Source: Rhodobacterales bacterium HKCCA1288
Lineage (GTDB): Bacteria > Pseudomonadota > Alphaproteobacteria > Rhodobacterales > Rhodobacteraceae
DNA length: 64,000 nucleotides
Reading direction: 5' to 3'
Assembly: GCA_015693905.1 (NCBI GenBank)
Contig: CP065161.1
Span: 930,001-994,000 of the forward strand
Shown here in pieces: positions 23,582-33,149 of this stretch (the first letter of the stretch is position 1; every line of letters begins with the position of its first letter). Position numbers and translations under genes: made by a program. Below the pieces are notes generated by a model, which saw nothing but the letters and a program-made list of their open reading frames with translations, searched no databases and was not told where the DNA came from.

Positions 23582-26266
23582 TTAAGCCGCGCGCGCCTCC
23601 GCTTTGGGAAGGCGCACCAAAAACACGGCTCCGCCTTCTGACGGCACATAGTGCAGCCCCCCGCCAAGGCGCTGCATGATCTCGCGGCTGATGGCCAGAC
23701 CCAACCCCGCGCCTTGTGCGGGGCGCGTGCCATCAAGGCGCACGAATTTCTCGAAAATCAAACTTCTCTGGCGCTCAGGAATGCCTGCACCATTATCGGC
23801 AAATTCCACCTCAAGATGTCGCGCTGTCTCGCGCAGGGTGATGGTGAGGCGCGGGGCCTCTGCCTCGCAATATTTCTGGGCGTTCGAAATCAAATTGATA
23901 AAGACCTGCGCCAAACGATCTGCGTCCGTGTTCAGACGAAAGCCCGCCTCCTCCGTCCCATTGTAAATGATCTCAAGGCGATGGCTTTCCTCAAGGGCGG
24001 CGGTGGCATTAATCGCCCGCTCTAACACCCGCGCGAGATGCACCTCACTGGGGTTCAGAGAGACATGGCCATTCTCGAGAACGGATAAATCCAGCAAATC
24101 ATCCAGAAGCCGTGTCAGACGGCGGCTTTCATCATGGATGATCTTCGAGAACCGCGCCCGCGCCGCGTCATCCAAACCGTCAGATTGCATCAGGATTTCA
24201 GAAAACGCGCGAATAGAGGTCATAGGCGTGCGCAATTCATGGCTGATCTGCGATAGAAACGCATCTTTTTGCACAGAGAGTTCCGTCAGCTTTTGGTTCA
24301 CCTCACGCAAGCGCGCCGCGGTGCGGGCCAATTCCGCCGATTGCGCCTCAAGTTTCGATGAATATTCCATGATCTGCGCGGTCTCATCGGCCACAGCCAG
24401 AAGGTCTTGCACCGACACGCCTGCGCCGCCCGTAATTTGCCCGACCATCGCATGGGCTGTTGCAGCACCGACAGACCCCGCCAGTTCCCGTTCAAGGCGC
24501 TCTAGAAAATCGGGGGTTGGATCGGGCAATTCACTGTCCCGCCCCTGCGCGCGGGCCGCCTGCCCAAACAGACGCGCCGCGCGCCCCGCCCCTAAAATAC
24601 GCCGCGCCATGATCAAAAGATCATCAGCCGTGCCCTGCGCCGCCTGCCACCCCGATGGGGCATGGGTGTAGTCAAACACTTTGACAAATTGCGCGCCCTG
24701 CAAGCGCTCTAGCGGGGACGGGAAGCTTGCCAAAGATACCACGATAAACACAACCGTGTTCAGCCCCAAAGACAGCACCATCGCCGTCAAGAGCGGGTCT
24801 GTTCCAGCCATGCCAAGGAAATTATTGGGGCGCAGCCATTGCACTCCCATTGGCCCCAAGGTCAGCACATCATGCAGCAATTCACCCGCAAAGGCATTTG
24901 GCAGCAATAGAAGCCACGCCCATACGGCAAAGCCCGTCAAAATGCCCGCCCCTGCCCCAAGCCGCGTGGCCCCGCGCCAGAATATGCCCCCTGCAAGCGC
25001 AGGCAAAACCTGCGCCACGCCCAAAAAGGCAATCAACCCCATTGCGGCCAAAGCCTCGGTTCCGCCAGAAAGGCGGTAATAGGCAAGGCCCAGCGCCATG
25101 ATCCCGAGGATCGAAAACCGCCGCGCCATCAGCGCCACGCGGCGCATATCGCCAGACATCGGATCATCGTGGCGCGTGGCGCGCAGCCAGACAGGCATAA
25201 TAATATGGTTCGACAACATCGTAGCCAAGGCCAAGGCCGCCACAATGACCATTGAGGTGGCAGCAGAAAACCCGCCCAAAAACGCAAGCAGGGCTAGGAA
25301 TTCGCGCCCTTGCGACAAAGGCAGGGTCAGAACGAACAAATCAGGGTTCGCGCCTTGCGGCATTTCTTGCAGGCCAGCCACAGCAATTGGCACCACGAAA
25401 ATCGAAATCAGCAGCATATAAAGCGGGAAGGCCCAAGCCGCCGTTGCCAGATGCCGCTCGTCAGAGTTTTCTACGACCAAGACCTGAAACATCCGCGGCA
25501 GGCACAAAATCGCGGCCCCCGATAACAGTGTTAAACCGACCCAACGCGCGCCATTGGACGAGATCGAGGCAAGCGGGCTTGCATCTATCCGCGCCAACAT
25601 ATCCATCGGGCCAGAAGCCACGCCCCAGACCACGAAGACGCCCACAGCGATCAGGGCGAATAACTTGACGATGGCCTCTAGGGCAATAGCGGAAACCAGA
25701 CCCGGGTGACGCTCGTTCACATCCAAAGAGCGCGTCCCAAACACGATGGTAAAGAGCGCAAGCCCCCCCGCAACCCATATGGCCATCAGGCCTGTATCCA
25801 TCTCGCGCCCTGAATTTGGCGTGATAAAGGCAGAGAAAGACAGCGTCACTGATTGCATCTGCAAGGCGATATAGGGCGTGGCCCCGATCACCATGAGGAT
25901 GGTCACGATCGCAGCCAATCCCCCCGATTTCCCATATCGAGACGAGATCATATCCGCGATAGATGTGATCCTTTGCGTGCGCCCAATGCGCACCAATTTT
26001 CGCAAGATCCAGAACCATCCGATGAAGACCAAGGTCGGGCCAAGATAGATCGTGATAAACTCAAGTCCTGATCGCGCGGCAGACCCGACCGCGCCGTAAA
26101 ATGTCCATGCGGTGGTGTAGATCGACAATGACAGCGTATAGGTCACAGGGGATTGCAGCCAACGTGCCTTGCCCTCGGCTGCGCGTTTCTCCGCCCAAAA
26201 AGCCGCGCCAAAAAGCCCCACCACATACAGAACCGCAACCGCGACCAACCCGTCAAAGGACAGCAT
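23582..26266 (-). CDS. Sodium/solute symporter-fused sensor histidine kinase (CbrA/NahK/CrbS type)
   Basis: An 894-residue hybrid. Residues about 1-560 are an SLC5-type sodium:solute symporter with about 12-13 membrane spans (early WTFYGAVGSAARSG and SRYGKSGG motifs). A short linker and a coiled coil follow, then a HisKA domain with the phospho-acceptor His at about 676 in SQISHELRTPMTSIRAF. The HATPase has N (NLISNAQKY), G1 (DNGAGIPE) and G2 (GAGLGLAISR) boxes. Relatives sense acetate, histidine or similar nutrients. The ATG at 26266 shares one base with the preceding gene's TGA stop, so expression is coupled to that gene and the receiver protein. Confidence 0.92.
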   Translation of the reverse strand: MLSFDGLVAVAVLYVVGLFGAAFWAEKRAAEGKARWLQSPVTYTLSLSIYTTAWTFYGAVGSAARSGLEFITIYLGPTLVFIGWFWILRKLVRIGRTQRITSIADMISSRYGKSGGLAAIVTILMVIGATPYIALQMQSVTLSFSAFITPNSGREMDTGLMAIWVAGGLALFTIVFGTRSLDVNERHPGLVSAIALEAIVKLFALIAVGVFVVWGVASGPMDMLARIDASPLASISSNGARWVGLTLLSGAAILCLPRMFQVLVVENSDERHLATAAWAFPLYMLLISIFVVPIAVAGLQEMPQGANPDLFVLTLPLSQGREFLALLAFLGGFSAATSMVIVAALALATMLSNHIIMPVWLRATRHDDPMSGDMRRVALMARRFSILGIMALGLAYYRLSGGTEALAAMGLIAFLGVAQVLPALAGGIFWRGATRLGAGAGILTGFAVWAWLLLLPNAFAGELLHDVLTLGPMGVQWLRPNNFLGMAGTDPLLTAMVLSLGLNTVVFIVVSLASFPSPLERLQGAQFVKVFDYTHAPSGWQAAQGTADDLLIMARRILGAGRAARLFGQAARAQGRDSELPDPTPDFLERLERELAGSVGAATAHAMVGQITGGAGVSVQDLLAVADETAQIMEYSSKLEAQSAELARTAARLREVNQKLTELSVQKDAFLSQISHELRTPMTSIRAFSEILMQSDGLDDAARARFSKIIHDESRRLTRLLDDLLDLSVLENGHVSLNPSEVHLARVLERAINATAALEESHRLEIIYNGTEEAGFRLNTDADRLAQVFINLISNAQKYCEAEAPRLTITLRETARHLEVEFADNGAGIPERQRSLIFEKFVRLDGTRPAQGAGLGLAISREIMQRLGGGLHYVPSEGGAVFLVRLPKAEARAA

Positions 26267-26601
26267 CACCCCTCCCCCGATGCTGGATCGGCCGCAGGGT
26301 CTGGGAGGTCTGCGGAGGCATCTTCGCGCTCAATCTGGCGCAGCGCGCGCGACAGAATATAGGTGATTACAATCAAGATTGTCCAAACCGCGAAAAAATA
26401 GACAAGCCAGAATGATATCCCCCCTGCCAGTTGCTCGCGCGGGGTGAGGATGAAGGCGGGGCCAAAGAACAACAATCCCCCAAAGACAGGCATCAAAGCA
26501 GCCGCATCACGCAGGCGATTCTTGCGATAGCTTTCGCGTTCAAGAAACAAATGCCTGCGCGCAGGTGGCGCCGCGCGAGACGTGTCGCGTGGGGGGCTCA
26601 T
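26266..26601 (-). CDS. Small two-span membrane protein between receiver and symporter-kinase
   Basis: A 111-residue protein with a basic N-terminus and two hydrophobic helices (about residues 33-52 and 62-85), then a charged, acidic tail (RQIEREDASADLPDP). Its start directly abuts the receiver gene stop and its stop overlaps the kinase start by one base. Symporters of this superfamily often have a small two-helix partner encoded just upstream (DUF485 or DUF4212 proteins). This gene holds that position and topology, but its sequence is not clearly one of them. I infer an accessory subunit of the symporter-like sensor. Confidence 0.75.
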   Translation of the reverse strand: MSPPRDTSRAAPPARRHLFLERESYRKNRLRDAAALMPVFGGLLFFGPAFILTPREQLAGGISFWLVYFFAVWTILIVITYILSRALRQIEREDASADLPDPAADPASGEG

Positions 26602-27006
26602 TTAGGCCGATCCTTTTTGCACGGCTGATTTTGCCCCGCGTTCGTCCAAAATTTGGGTCAAAAGTTGCAACATTTCGGAATTGGAAAAGGGTTTGGTCAA
26701 ATAGGCATCCGCCCCCAACCCAAGCGCCGTCTCGCGATCCTTGGCTTGACCCTTTGCGGTCAGCATGACCACAGGCAATGCCTCCGTGCTTGGATCAGCG
26801 CGCAGGTCACGCAGAATATCCAAGCCCGATCTGCCAGGCAGCATGACATCTAATACGATCAGATCAGGGCCATAGCGTTTGACCTCCTCCACGGCGGTGG
26901 CCCCATTGCCGTGGCTGCGCACCTCCATTCCAGCACGCGAGAGGATGAACGTGATGGCCTCAAGAATATTGGCCTCATCCTCAACCAGCAAAATGCGGTT
27001 CGTCAT
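26602..27006 (-). CDS. Single-domain response regulator
   Basis: A 134-residue CheY-like receiver. It has acidic pocket residues in LLVEDEANI, the phospho-acceptor Asp at about 53 in IVLDVMLPG, the Thr in VVMLTAKG and the Lys in YLTKPF. There is no output domain, so it must act through a protein partner. Being first in an operon with a symporter-fused kinase, it is the likely phosphate acceptor. The ATG at 27006 follows GGGGAGGG; an in-frame GTG five codons upstream is less likely. Confidence 0.9.
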   Translation of the reverse strand: MTNRILLVEDEANILEAITFILSRAGMEVRSHGNGATAVEEVKRYGPDLIVLDVMLPGRSGLDILRDLRADPSTEALPVVMLTAKGQAKDRETALGLGADAYLTKPFSNSEMLQLLTQILDERGAKSAVQKGSA

Positions 27007-27119
27007 GATGTCCCTCCCCACAGCAGATATGGGCTTGGCGTTTGCGCCTTCTGTCCCACGCTGCTTTTCCTATGGAATCCCCGCGACACCGCTTTTGTCA
27101 ATCTTTCTGCATCAAGACC

Positions 27120-28475
27120 CTAGGCCAGAACAGAAGGCACGCGGCGCGCGGCACAGGCGTCACGCGGGCAAACATGACAACCAGACCCAATGGGAAGCGC
27201 GGTTTGCGGCAGGGCATTCTCAGCGTTCTGCAAAGGACGTAGAAGCATCGTTGCATTCAAAATTGGCGCGGCTGCAAACCCCGCACCGCCGCGTGGTTGC
27301 GCCACTGCCCATGCATGATAGGCCAAACCGTTGGGCAATTCCAAAACCCCATCCGTTGGCATCATTGGGCGCGACAGCACGGTATATAGCGGCCATAAGG
27401 GGCAGCCCGCCCCAAAGCGCGGGATAGAAAACCCCGTAATACGTTTGCGGAACATCAGCGCGCCCGAAGCATCGCAAATCGCAAGTCCGAATTCAGGCAT
27501 ATCAGGGTCAGGCGGCAGCGTGGCCAAGCGGCGCAAGATCAAGGCCACATCCCCCTGCCCTAGATGCAGCAATTGAGACGGGCTATAGCCCACGGATTTG
27601 GCGGCAGATTGAAACTGCGCCAAGGGCAATCGCGCAGCATCTTGCGCATAGGCCTGCAACATAGCACGCGCCAAATCCCGCGCTGTGCGATCCTCCATCC
27701 CAGCGGCGCGCGCAATCACCGCGTCTATCGCGTCCACCCCATGCGTCTCAATCGCCGCAAAATGATGCCCTGCCGCGTCAAACATGGCCTCAACCGTTTC
27801 TTGCGCTGTTGAACTTGCGCCCTCATTTGTGTCGCCTTGTTGCTCAAAATGGCTGAGCATTTGCGTGGCCCGCAACGAGAGGCGTTCTGCTTCCTCGTTG
27901 AGGTTGCGATGAAAGCGGGCACGCCATTGCGTTTCGAGATCAGGCTCGCGCACCAAAATATCAGCGGTCGAACGGATTGCCGCAACGCTTGAGAGGATCT
28001 CATGCATGGCTTCAGCCAAAACAGGATCATTGGCCAAACGATCCTGCAAACTATCAATCATCGCCTCAAGCGCGGTGATCCTTTTCTGCTGCAAGGTCAA
28101 AACCCCCGACCATCCTGGAAAGCGGCCAGACAATTCATCAATGCGATCCAATTCTGGCTCAGCCAAAAGGTTCGGGCGCAAATCTGTCGCGGCCTTGTGC
28201 AGCGCGTCAAAAACCGTTGCGTCCGCGCCTGATGACAGGGCGGTCGGCTCGACCGATAGGGCGCGGGCAATATCGACCAATAATTTACCGCCAATTCGGC
28301 GGCGGCCATGCTCAATCAGATTGAGATAACTGGGCGAAATCTCGACCGCTTTCGCCAAATCAGCCTGCCGCATCCCCAAAGCACTGCGGCGTTGACGGAT
28401 ACGACTGCCTGTTAGCGCGCTGCTTGAAGGCAGGGCGGCGGTTTTCGTTGTAGGGGGCAGGTCAGCATGGCTCAT
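27120..28475 (-). CDS. ScfR/PccR-type transcriptional regulator (XRE HTH plus DUF2083)
   Basis: A 451-residue regulator. Residues about 24-80 form an XRE helix-turn-helix (IRQRRSALGMRQADLAKAVEISPSYLNLIE). A long helical middle follows. The C-terminal DUF2083 region has FSIPRFGAGCPLWPL and a closing cysteine cluster GCHVCPRDAC. This is the short-chain fatty acyl regulator family, whose members control propionyl-CoA, glyoxylate-cycle or acetate genes. It lies upstream of the receiver/symporter-kinase operon on the same strand (113 bp gap). Together these suggest control of small organic acid uptake and use. An inverted repeat 32 bp before its start codon may be its own operator. Confidence 0.87.
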   Translation of the reverse strand: MSHADLPPTTKTAALPSSSALTGSRIRQRRSALGMRQADLAKAVEISPSYLNLIEHGRRRIGGKLLVDIARALSVEPTALSSGADATVFDALHKAATDLRPNLLAEPELDRIDELSGRFPGWSGVLTLQQKRITALEAMIDSLQDRLANDPVLAEAMHEILSSVAAIRSTADILVREPDLETQWRARFHRNLNEEAERLSLRATQMLSHFEQQGDTNEGASSTAQETVEAMFDAAGHHFAAIETHGVDAIDAVIARAAGMEDRTARDLARAMLQAYAQDAARLPLAQFQSAAKSVGYSPSQLLHLGQGDVALILRRLATLPPDPDMPEFGLAICDASGALMFRKRITGFSIPRFGAGCPLWPLYTVLSRPMMPTDGVLELPNGLAYHAWAVAQPRGGAGFAAAPILNATMLLRPLQNAENALPQTALPIGSGCHVCPRDACAARRVPSVLA

Positions 28476-28506
28476 ACTCCCTGCTTATCGCAAGTTGGGC
28501 GGCCTT

Positions 28507-28520
28507 GTAAAAGAATTTAC
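28507..28520. promoter_or_regulatory. Inverted repeat, possible autoregulatory operator of the ScfR-type gene
   Basis: GTAAA (28507-28511), AGAA, TTTAC (28516-28520) is a perfect inverted repeat within TTGTAAAAGAATTTACTAA. Its spacing resembles the TTTGCAAA-N4-TTTGCAAA operators I recall for PccR-type regulators. It sits 32 bp upstream of the start codon at 28475. Confidence 0.4.
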
Positions 28521-28539
28521 TAACCGCCTCTCGCCTGCC

Positions 28540-28818
28540 CTACTGGTTGCAGATCATGCGCCCTTCCTCGGTGAGGATTGGCAGCAAAGTGGTTTCGACC
28601 ACGCCATTATAGAGATACCAGTAACAGTTATCTTCCATCAGGCGCACGCGGCCAATATCTTGCCCATCCGCTGCCAACTCGACCAAAGCCTCTGGCAATT
28701 CAACCAAATAGCCCTCGTCATCCACAGGCGGGCTTGTGACGCAACCCGTCAAAAACGCGGCCATCGCCACGGCCCCTGCTGCAAATCGCAGATTTGATCC
28801 AGTGAAGTTCAGTATCAT
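28540..28818 (-). CDS. Small hypothetical lipoprotein
   Basis: A 92-residue protein. A signal peptide with AAGAVAMAAFLTGC places the lipobox cysteine at about residue 26. The mature part (about 66 residues) is acidic, with two further cysteines (DNCYWYLYNG and the C-terminal MICNQ) that could form a disulphide in the periplasm. A GTG directly before the chosen ATG is an equally possible start. It is transcribed towards the ScfR-type regulator, but the possible operator between them suggests separate promoters. No family recognised. Confidence 0.68.
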   Translation of the reverse strand: MILNFTGSNLRFAAGAVAMAAFLTGCVTSPPVDDEGYLVELPEALVELAADGQDIGRVRLMEDNCYWYLYNGVVETTLLPILTEEGRMICNQ

Positions 28819-28898
28819 CACGACAGAGGCCCCCTATGGCGCATTTGGTTTTTATATGGGCAAGCACACAGCCGCACCCCGCTGTTCATCAAATCAGA

Positions 28899-30224
28899 TC
28901 AATGCAGTTTTTTCAACACATCTGCCAATGTTCCGATCAATTGATCAATATGCGATTTCTCAATGATCAACGGCGGGGACATGGCGATAATATCGCCCGT
29001 GGTGCGGATCAAGATGCCTTTTTCATAGGCGTCAAGGAAGGCTGCAAAGGCGCGCTTGGCTGGCTCGCCTGCAATCGGCTCCAGCTCGATCGCACCAATC
29101 AAACCCATATTGCGGATGTCTTTGACATGCGGCAGGCCTTTCAGGCTATGCAGCGCCTCTTGCCAATACGGGGCAAGTTGGGCTGCACGCTCGAAAAGGC
29201 CCTCTTCCGTATAGGTTTCGAGCGTAGCAATCCCTGCCGCAGAGGCAATCGGGCTGCCTGAATAGGTATAGCCGTGGAAGAGCTCAATCATATGTTCTGG
29301 GCCTTGCATAAAGGCATCGTGAATTTCCTTTGTGGCCAGAACCGCCCCCATGGGGATCACACCATTGGTCAAGCCTTTGGCACAGGTGATCAGATCAGGC
29401 ATGACCCCGAAATGTTCCGCAGCAAAGGACGAGCCCAGACGACCAAACCCTGTGATCACCTCGTCAAAAATCAGCAAAATGCCATGTTTCCGGGTGATCT
29501 CGCGCAGGCGCTCAAGATATCCTTTGGGCGGCAGAAGCACACCCGTTGAGCCCGCCATAGGCTCGACAATCACGGCGGCAATGGTTTCAGGCCCGTGCAG
29601 CGCCACGATCCGCTCGAGATCATCGGCAAGATGCGCGCCATGCTCAGGCTGACCTTTGCTATAAGCGTTTTCAGCCAGATGCGTATGTGGCAGGTGATCG
29701 ACACCTGTCAGCAAACTGCCGAAGAATTTGCGGTTATTGACGATGCCGCCCACAGAAATCCCGCCGAAATTTACACCATGATAGCCGCGCTCGCGTCCAA
29801 TCAGGCGGGTGCGGCTGCCTTGGCCGATGGCCCGCTGATAGGCCAGCGCAATTTTCAAAGCTGTTTCAACGGACTCAGAGCCCGAATTCGTAAAGAACAC
29901 ATGCTCAAAAGGCGCAGGCGCCATATCCCGCAGGCGAGAGGCCAATTCAAACGCCACAGGATGCCCCATCTGGAACGCAGGCGCATAATCCAATTCGCCT
30001 GCCTGTTTGCGGATGGCTTCGACAATTTTGGGTCGATTATGACCTGCATTGCAGCACCACAATCCCGCCGTCCCATCCAAAACATCGCGCCCATCCGCTG
30101 TTTTGTAGAACATCCCATCGGCTGAGACGAGCATCCGAGGCGCTTTCTTGAACTGCCGATTGGCGGTAAACGGCATCCAAAATGCCGAAAGATCATTGGG
30201 TGTGTTCGACCGATCCAAAGCCAT
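28899..30224 (-). CDS. Class III aminotransferase, omega-amino acid:pyruvate type
   Basis: A 441-residue PLP enzyme of the beta-alanine/omega-amino acid--pyruvate transaminase group. Signatures are FWMPFTANRQFK at the start, DGTAGLWCCNAGH, FTNSGSESVETALK, ERGYHGVNFGGISVGG, the FDEVITGFGR Asp motif, and the PLP lysine at about 283 in CAKGLTNG. It moves an amino group from an omega-amine such as beta-alanine to pyruvate, supplying malonate semialdehyde. Taurine or putrescine are other possible donors. The ATG at 30224 follows GGGAGAG. It stands alone, divergent from accB. Confidence 0.9.
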   Translation of the reverse strand: MALDRSNTPNDLSAFWMPFTANRQFKKAPRMLVSADGMFYKTADGRDVLDGTAGLWCCNAGHNRPKIVEAIRKQAGELDYAPAFQMGHPVAFELASRLRDMAPAPFEHVFFTNSGSESVETALKIALAYQRAIGQGSRTRLIGRERGYHGVNFGGISVGGIVNNRKFFGSLLTGVDHLPHTHLAENAYSKGQPEHGAHLADDLERIVALHGPETIAAVIVEPMAGSTGVLLPPKGYLERLREITRKHGILLIFDEVITGFGRLGSSFAAEHFGVMPDLITCAKGLTNGVIPMGAVLATKEIHDAFMQGPEHMIELFHGYTYSGSPIASAAGIATLETYTEEGLFERAAQLAPYWQEALHSLKGLPHVKDIRNMGLIGAIELEPIAGEPAKRAFAAFLDAYEKGILIRTTGDIIAMSPPLIIEKSHIDQLIGTLADVLKKLH

Positions 30225-30554
30225 GATGCATCTCTCCCGTGGCAAAAGCGCCCTAGTTCCGTTTCCAAGAATATGAACGCCTTTATTGGCTGTGGCGCAA
30301 GAGGGAACGGGGCAAATCTATGCGCATATCCTCAATCATTGCATGCGCAATCGTTCTGGCCTATCACAGAAGATGCAAATACAGATAAGGAAAGAAATGC
30401 GCATTCGTTGCAAAAGAAGCATAATTTTTTGACCATCTGGTGCTTTCCACTCTGGCCGAGGTGGCATATAGAACTTCTGATTTTGCGGCAATTTAGGGCG
30501 CAAACATAAGCGAAGGGCTCAGCCAAAGGCGGGCGAATAATCTGCGAGGGATCC
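30225..30554. other. Intergenic region between the aminotransferase and accB
   Basis: A 330-bp divergent control region. It holds a palindrome, ATTGC-ATGC-GCAAT at 30338-30351. An AT-rich tract follows around 30400-30430, as does a CATATAGA element near 30468 that could serve as the accB -10 without a clear -35 partner. GAGGGATCC just before 30555 is the accB ribosome site. No protein gene is evident. Confidence 0.55.
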
Positions 30555-31052
30555 ATGAGCAAGAATACGCATGACGGTGACGTTGGCTTTATCAAAGCCT
30601 TGGCGGAGTTGCTGCGCGAAAACGATCTGACCGAATTGGAAGTTATCCGCGAGTATGGCGAAGATGACAGCCTGAATGTGCGCGTGGCGCGGCAAATCCA
30701 TGCGGCCCCCGTTGCAATGGCCCCTGCCCCAGTTGCAGCAGCCCCATCTGCAGCGGCCCCCGTTGCCGCCGCCGCACCCGCAGCGGCCCCTGCCGCCGCC
30801 GAAGACCCAACCCAAAGCCCAAATGCGCTGACCTCTCCAATGGTGGGCACCGCATATCTCGCACCAGAACCTGGCGCGGCGGCCTTTGTCTCGGTGGGCG
30901 ATAAAGTCGCCGAAGGTCAGCCTGTCTTGATCATCGAAGCAATGAAAACCATGAACCAAATCCCAAGCCCGCGCGCAGGCACGGTGAAACGGATTTTGGT
31001 GGAAGATGGCTCACCCGTGGAATTCGGCGCGCCATTGATGATCATCGAATAA
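30555..31052 (+). CDS. accB: Biotin carboxyl carrier protein of acetyl-CoA carboxylase
   Basis: A 165-residue AccB. The N-terminal helix region ([19 protein letters not shown]) is followed by a long alanine/proline linker (about residues 50-90). The biotinyl domain has the modified lysine at about 131 in EAMKTM. It carries carboxyl groups from AccC to the AccAD transferase in malonyl-CoA synthesis, the first step of fatty acid synthesis. It is followed immediately by accC, the standard arrangement. GAGGGATCC gives the ribosome site. Confidence 0.97.
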   Translation: MSKNTHDGDVGFIKALAELLRENDLTELEVIREYGEDDSLNVRVARQIHAAPVAMAPAPVAAAPSAAAPVAAAAPAAAPAAAEDPTQSPNALTSPMVGTAYLAPEPGAAAFVSVGDKVAEGQPVLIIEAMKTMNQIPSPRAGTVKRILVEDGSPVEFGAPLMIIE

Positions 31053-31065
31053 GATGGCTGCCCGC

Positions 31066-32418
31066 ATGTTCAAAAAAATTCTCATCGCCAATCGCGGGGA
31101 AATCGCGCTGCGCGTGATCCGTGCCGCGCGCGAAATGGGTATTGAGACAGTCGCTGTGCATTCCACCGCCGATGCTGATGCGATGCATGTGCGCATGGCC
31201 GATGAAAGTGTGTGTATCGGCCCCCCCGCCAGCACCAACAGCTATCTGTCGATCCCCTCTATCATCTCGGCATGCGAGATCACGGGGGCCGAAGCGATTC
31301 ACCCTGGCTATGGGTTTCTCTCCGAGAACGCGAATTTCGTGCAAATCGTAGAGGATCACGGGATCAAATTCATTGGCCCCTCTGCCGAGCATATCCGCAT
31401 CATGGGCGATAAAATCACCGCGAAAGAAACGGCAAAGGCGCTTGGTATTCCTTGCGTCCCCGGCTCTGAGGGGGGCGTTCCCGATCTGGACGCGGCCAAG
31501 AAAGTCGCCGCCGATATGGGCTACCCCGTCATTATCAAAGCCACTGCAGGGGGCGGCGGTCGCGGCATGAAAGTGGCGCAAAGCGCCAAGGACTTGGAAA
31601 ACGCATTCCGCACGGCGCGCAGCGAGGCGAAATCTGCCTTTGGCAATGACGCAGTTTATATTGAGAAATACCTCACCACGCCGCGCCATATTGAGGTGCA
31701 GGTATTTGGCGATGGTAAGGGCAATGCGGTTCATTTGGGCGAGCGGGATTGTTCGCTGCAGCGCCGTCACCAAAAGGTCTTCGAAGAGGCCCCAGGCCCC
31801 TGCATAAGCGAAAAGGAACGCGCCGAGATCGGGGCGATCTGTGCCAATGCGATTGCCAAAATGGGATATGAGGGTGCTGGCACAATTGAATTTCTCTACG
31901 AGAAAGGCGCGTTTTATTTCATTGAAATGAACACCCGCTTGCAGGTGGAGCATCCCGTGACCGAAGGGATTTTCGGGGTGGATTTGGTGCGCGAGCAAAT
32001 TCGCGTGGCAGCGGGCCTGCCGCTCAGCTTTGCGCAGGAAGATTTGCAGATCAACGGCCATGCCATTGAGGTGCGGATCAACGCGGAAAAAGTGCCACAA
32101 TTCTCCCCCTGCCCCGGCAAGATCACGCAATATCACGCCCCAGGTGGCTTGGGTGTAAGGATGGATAGCGCGCTTTATGATGGCTACCGCATCCCGCCTT
32201 ATTATGACAGCTTGATTGCCAAGCTGATCGTTCATGGCCGTGACCGACCCGAGGCGCTTGCCCGCCTAAAGCGCGCCTTGTCGGAATTGATTGTGGATGG
32301 TGTCGACACCACGGTGCCCTTGTTCCACGATTTGCTCGACCAAGAGGCGGTGCAAACAGGCCAATATAACATCCACTGGCTGGAACATTGGCTGGAAGAA
32401 ACCTTCGGCAAGGCCTAA
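31066..32418 (+). CDS. accC: Biotin carboxylase subunit of acetyl-CoA carboxylase
   Basis: A 450-residue ATP-grasp biotin carboxylase that carboxylates the AccB biotin using ATP and bicarbonate. It opens with [20 protein letters not shown], has the glycine-rich ATP loop GGGGRGMK, the catalytic region [16 protein letters not shown] and RINAE. Length is normal. An in-frame ATG at 31054, one base after the accB stop, would add four residues; the family start favours 31066. A hairpin terminator follows at 32443-32471. Confidence 0.97.
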   Translation: MFKKILIANRGEIALRVIRAAREMGIETVAVHSTADADAMHVRMADESVCIGPPASTNSYLSIPSIISACEITGAEAIHPGYGFLSENANFVQIVEDHGIKFIGPSAEHIRIMGDKITAKETAKALGIPCVPGSEGGVPDLDAAKKVAADMGYPVIIKATAGGGGRGMKVAQSAKDLENAFRTARSEAKSAFGNDAVYIEKYLTTPRHIEVQVFGDGKGNAVHLGERDCSLQRRHQKVFEEAPGPCISEKERAEIGAICANAIAKMGYEGAGTIEFLYEKGAFYFIEMNTRLQVEHPVTEGIFGVDLVREQIRVAAGLPLSFAQEDLQINGHAIEVRINAEKVPQFSPCPGKITQYHAPGGLGVRMDSALYDGYRIPPYYDSLIAKLIVHGRDRPEALARLKRALSELIVDGVDTTVPLFHDLLDQEAVQTGQYNIHWLEHWLEETFGKA

Positions 32419-32442
32419 TTCTAGCACGAAATCAAAGATCAC

Positions 32443-32471
32443 AGGCCAAAATGCGTGCAGCATTTTGGCCT
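32443..32471 (+). terminator. Intrinsic terminator of accBC
   Basis: AGGCCAAAATGC (32443-32454) pairs perfectly with GCATTTTGGCCT (32460-32471) around GTGCA, and a short T/A-rich TTAT follows. It lies 24 bp after the accC stop and 22 bp before aat. Confidence 0.8.
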
Positions 32472-32492
32472 TTATCATGCTAAATTTCATTC

Positions 32493-33149
32493 ATGCCCGA
32501 CACCCAAGCCGCCCTTGAAATTACCCCGCAACTTCTGTTGCAAGCCTATGCAGCGGGCATATTTCCAATGTCCGAGGGCCGCGATGACCCAAACCTATTT
32601 TGGGTTGAGCCAAAACGGCGCGGGATCATTCCTCTAGATGGCTTTCACATATCCCGCAGCCTTGCGCGCAAGATCCGCCAAAACCCGTTTGAGATTAGGA
32701 TCAATAGTGATTTTGCAGGTGTTGTGGCGGCCTGTGCGGATCGGGATGAAACATGGATCAACGCAGAAATAACCGCTTTATACAGCGCGCTGCATGAGGA
32801 AGGCTTCGCCCATTCCCTTGAGCTGTGGCAAGGGCGTGATCTGGTGGGTGGTGTCTATGGGGTGGCGCTTGGGGCTGCGTTTTTTGGGGAAAGTATGTTT
32901 TCGCGGGTGCGTGATGCCTCGAAAATTGCGCTCGCCTATTTGGTCGCGCGCCTCAATGCAGGCGGGTTCACGCTCTTTGATGTGCAATTTACCACGCCCC
33001 ATTTGATCCGTTTAGGTGCTATCGAGATCTCGCGCATCGACTATCGCAAGCGGCTTGATGCGGCGCTTGAGAAACAGGCAGATTTCATGGCGGGCGGGGC
33101 CCTATTCACCCCTCAGGATGTGCTACAGCGCAACACCCATACATCATAG
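32493..33149 (+). CDS. aat: Leucyl/phenylalanyl-tRNA--protein transferase
   Basis: A 218-residue Aat, which attaches Leu or Phe to proteins with N-terminal Lys or Arg and marks them for ClpAP in the N-end rule pathway. It shows the classic [32 protein letters not shown]-terminal blocks (pieces seen in order), [18 protein letters not shown] and the GESMFSR motif, then [15 protein letters not shown]. No clear ribosome site precedes the ATG. Its end overlaps the convergent DUF2155 gene by 37 bp. Confidence 0.95.
   Translation: MPDTQAALEITPQLLLQAYAAGIFPMSEGRDDPNLFWVEPKRRGIIPLDGFHISRSLARKIRQNPFEIRINSDFAGVVAACADRDETWINAEITALYSALHEEGFAHSLELWQGRDLVGGVYGVALGAAFFGESMFSRVRDASKIALAYLVARLNAGGFTLFDVQFTTPHLIRLGAIEISRIDYRKRLDAALEKQADFMAGGALFTPQDVLQRNTHTS

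Noticed and set aside
30338-30351. ATTGC-ATGC-GCAAT palindrome as an FNR or named operator
   Set aside because: It does not fit the FNR spacing (TTGAT-N4-ATCAA) or another operator I can name, so it is noted only as a palindrome.
31042-32235. A 397-residue minus-strand open frame opposite accC
   Set aside because: accC is unmistakable on the plus strand and the antisense product has no recognisable domain.
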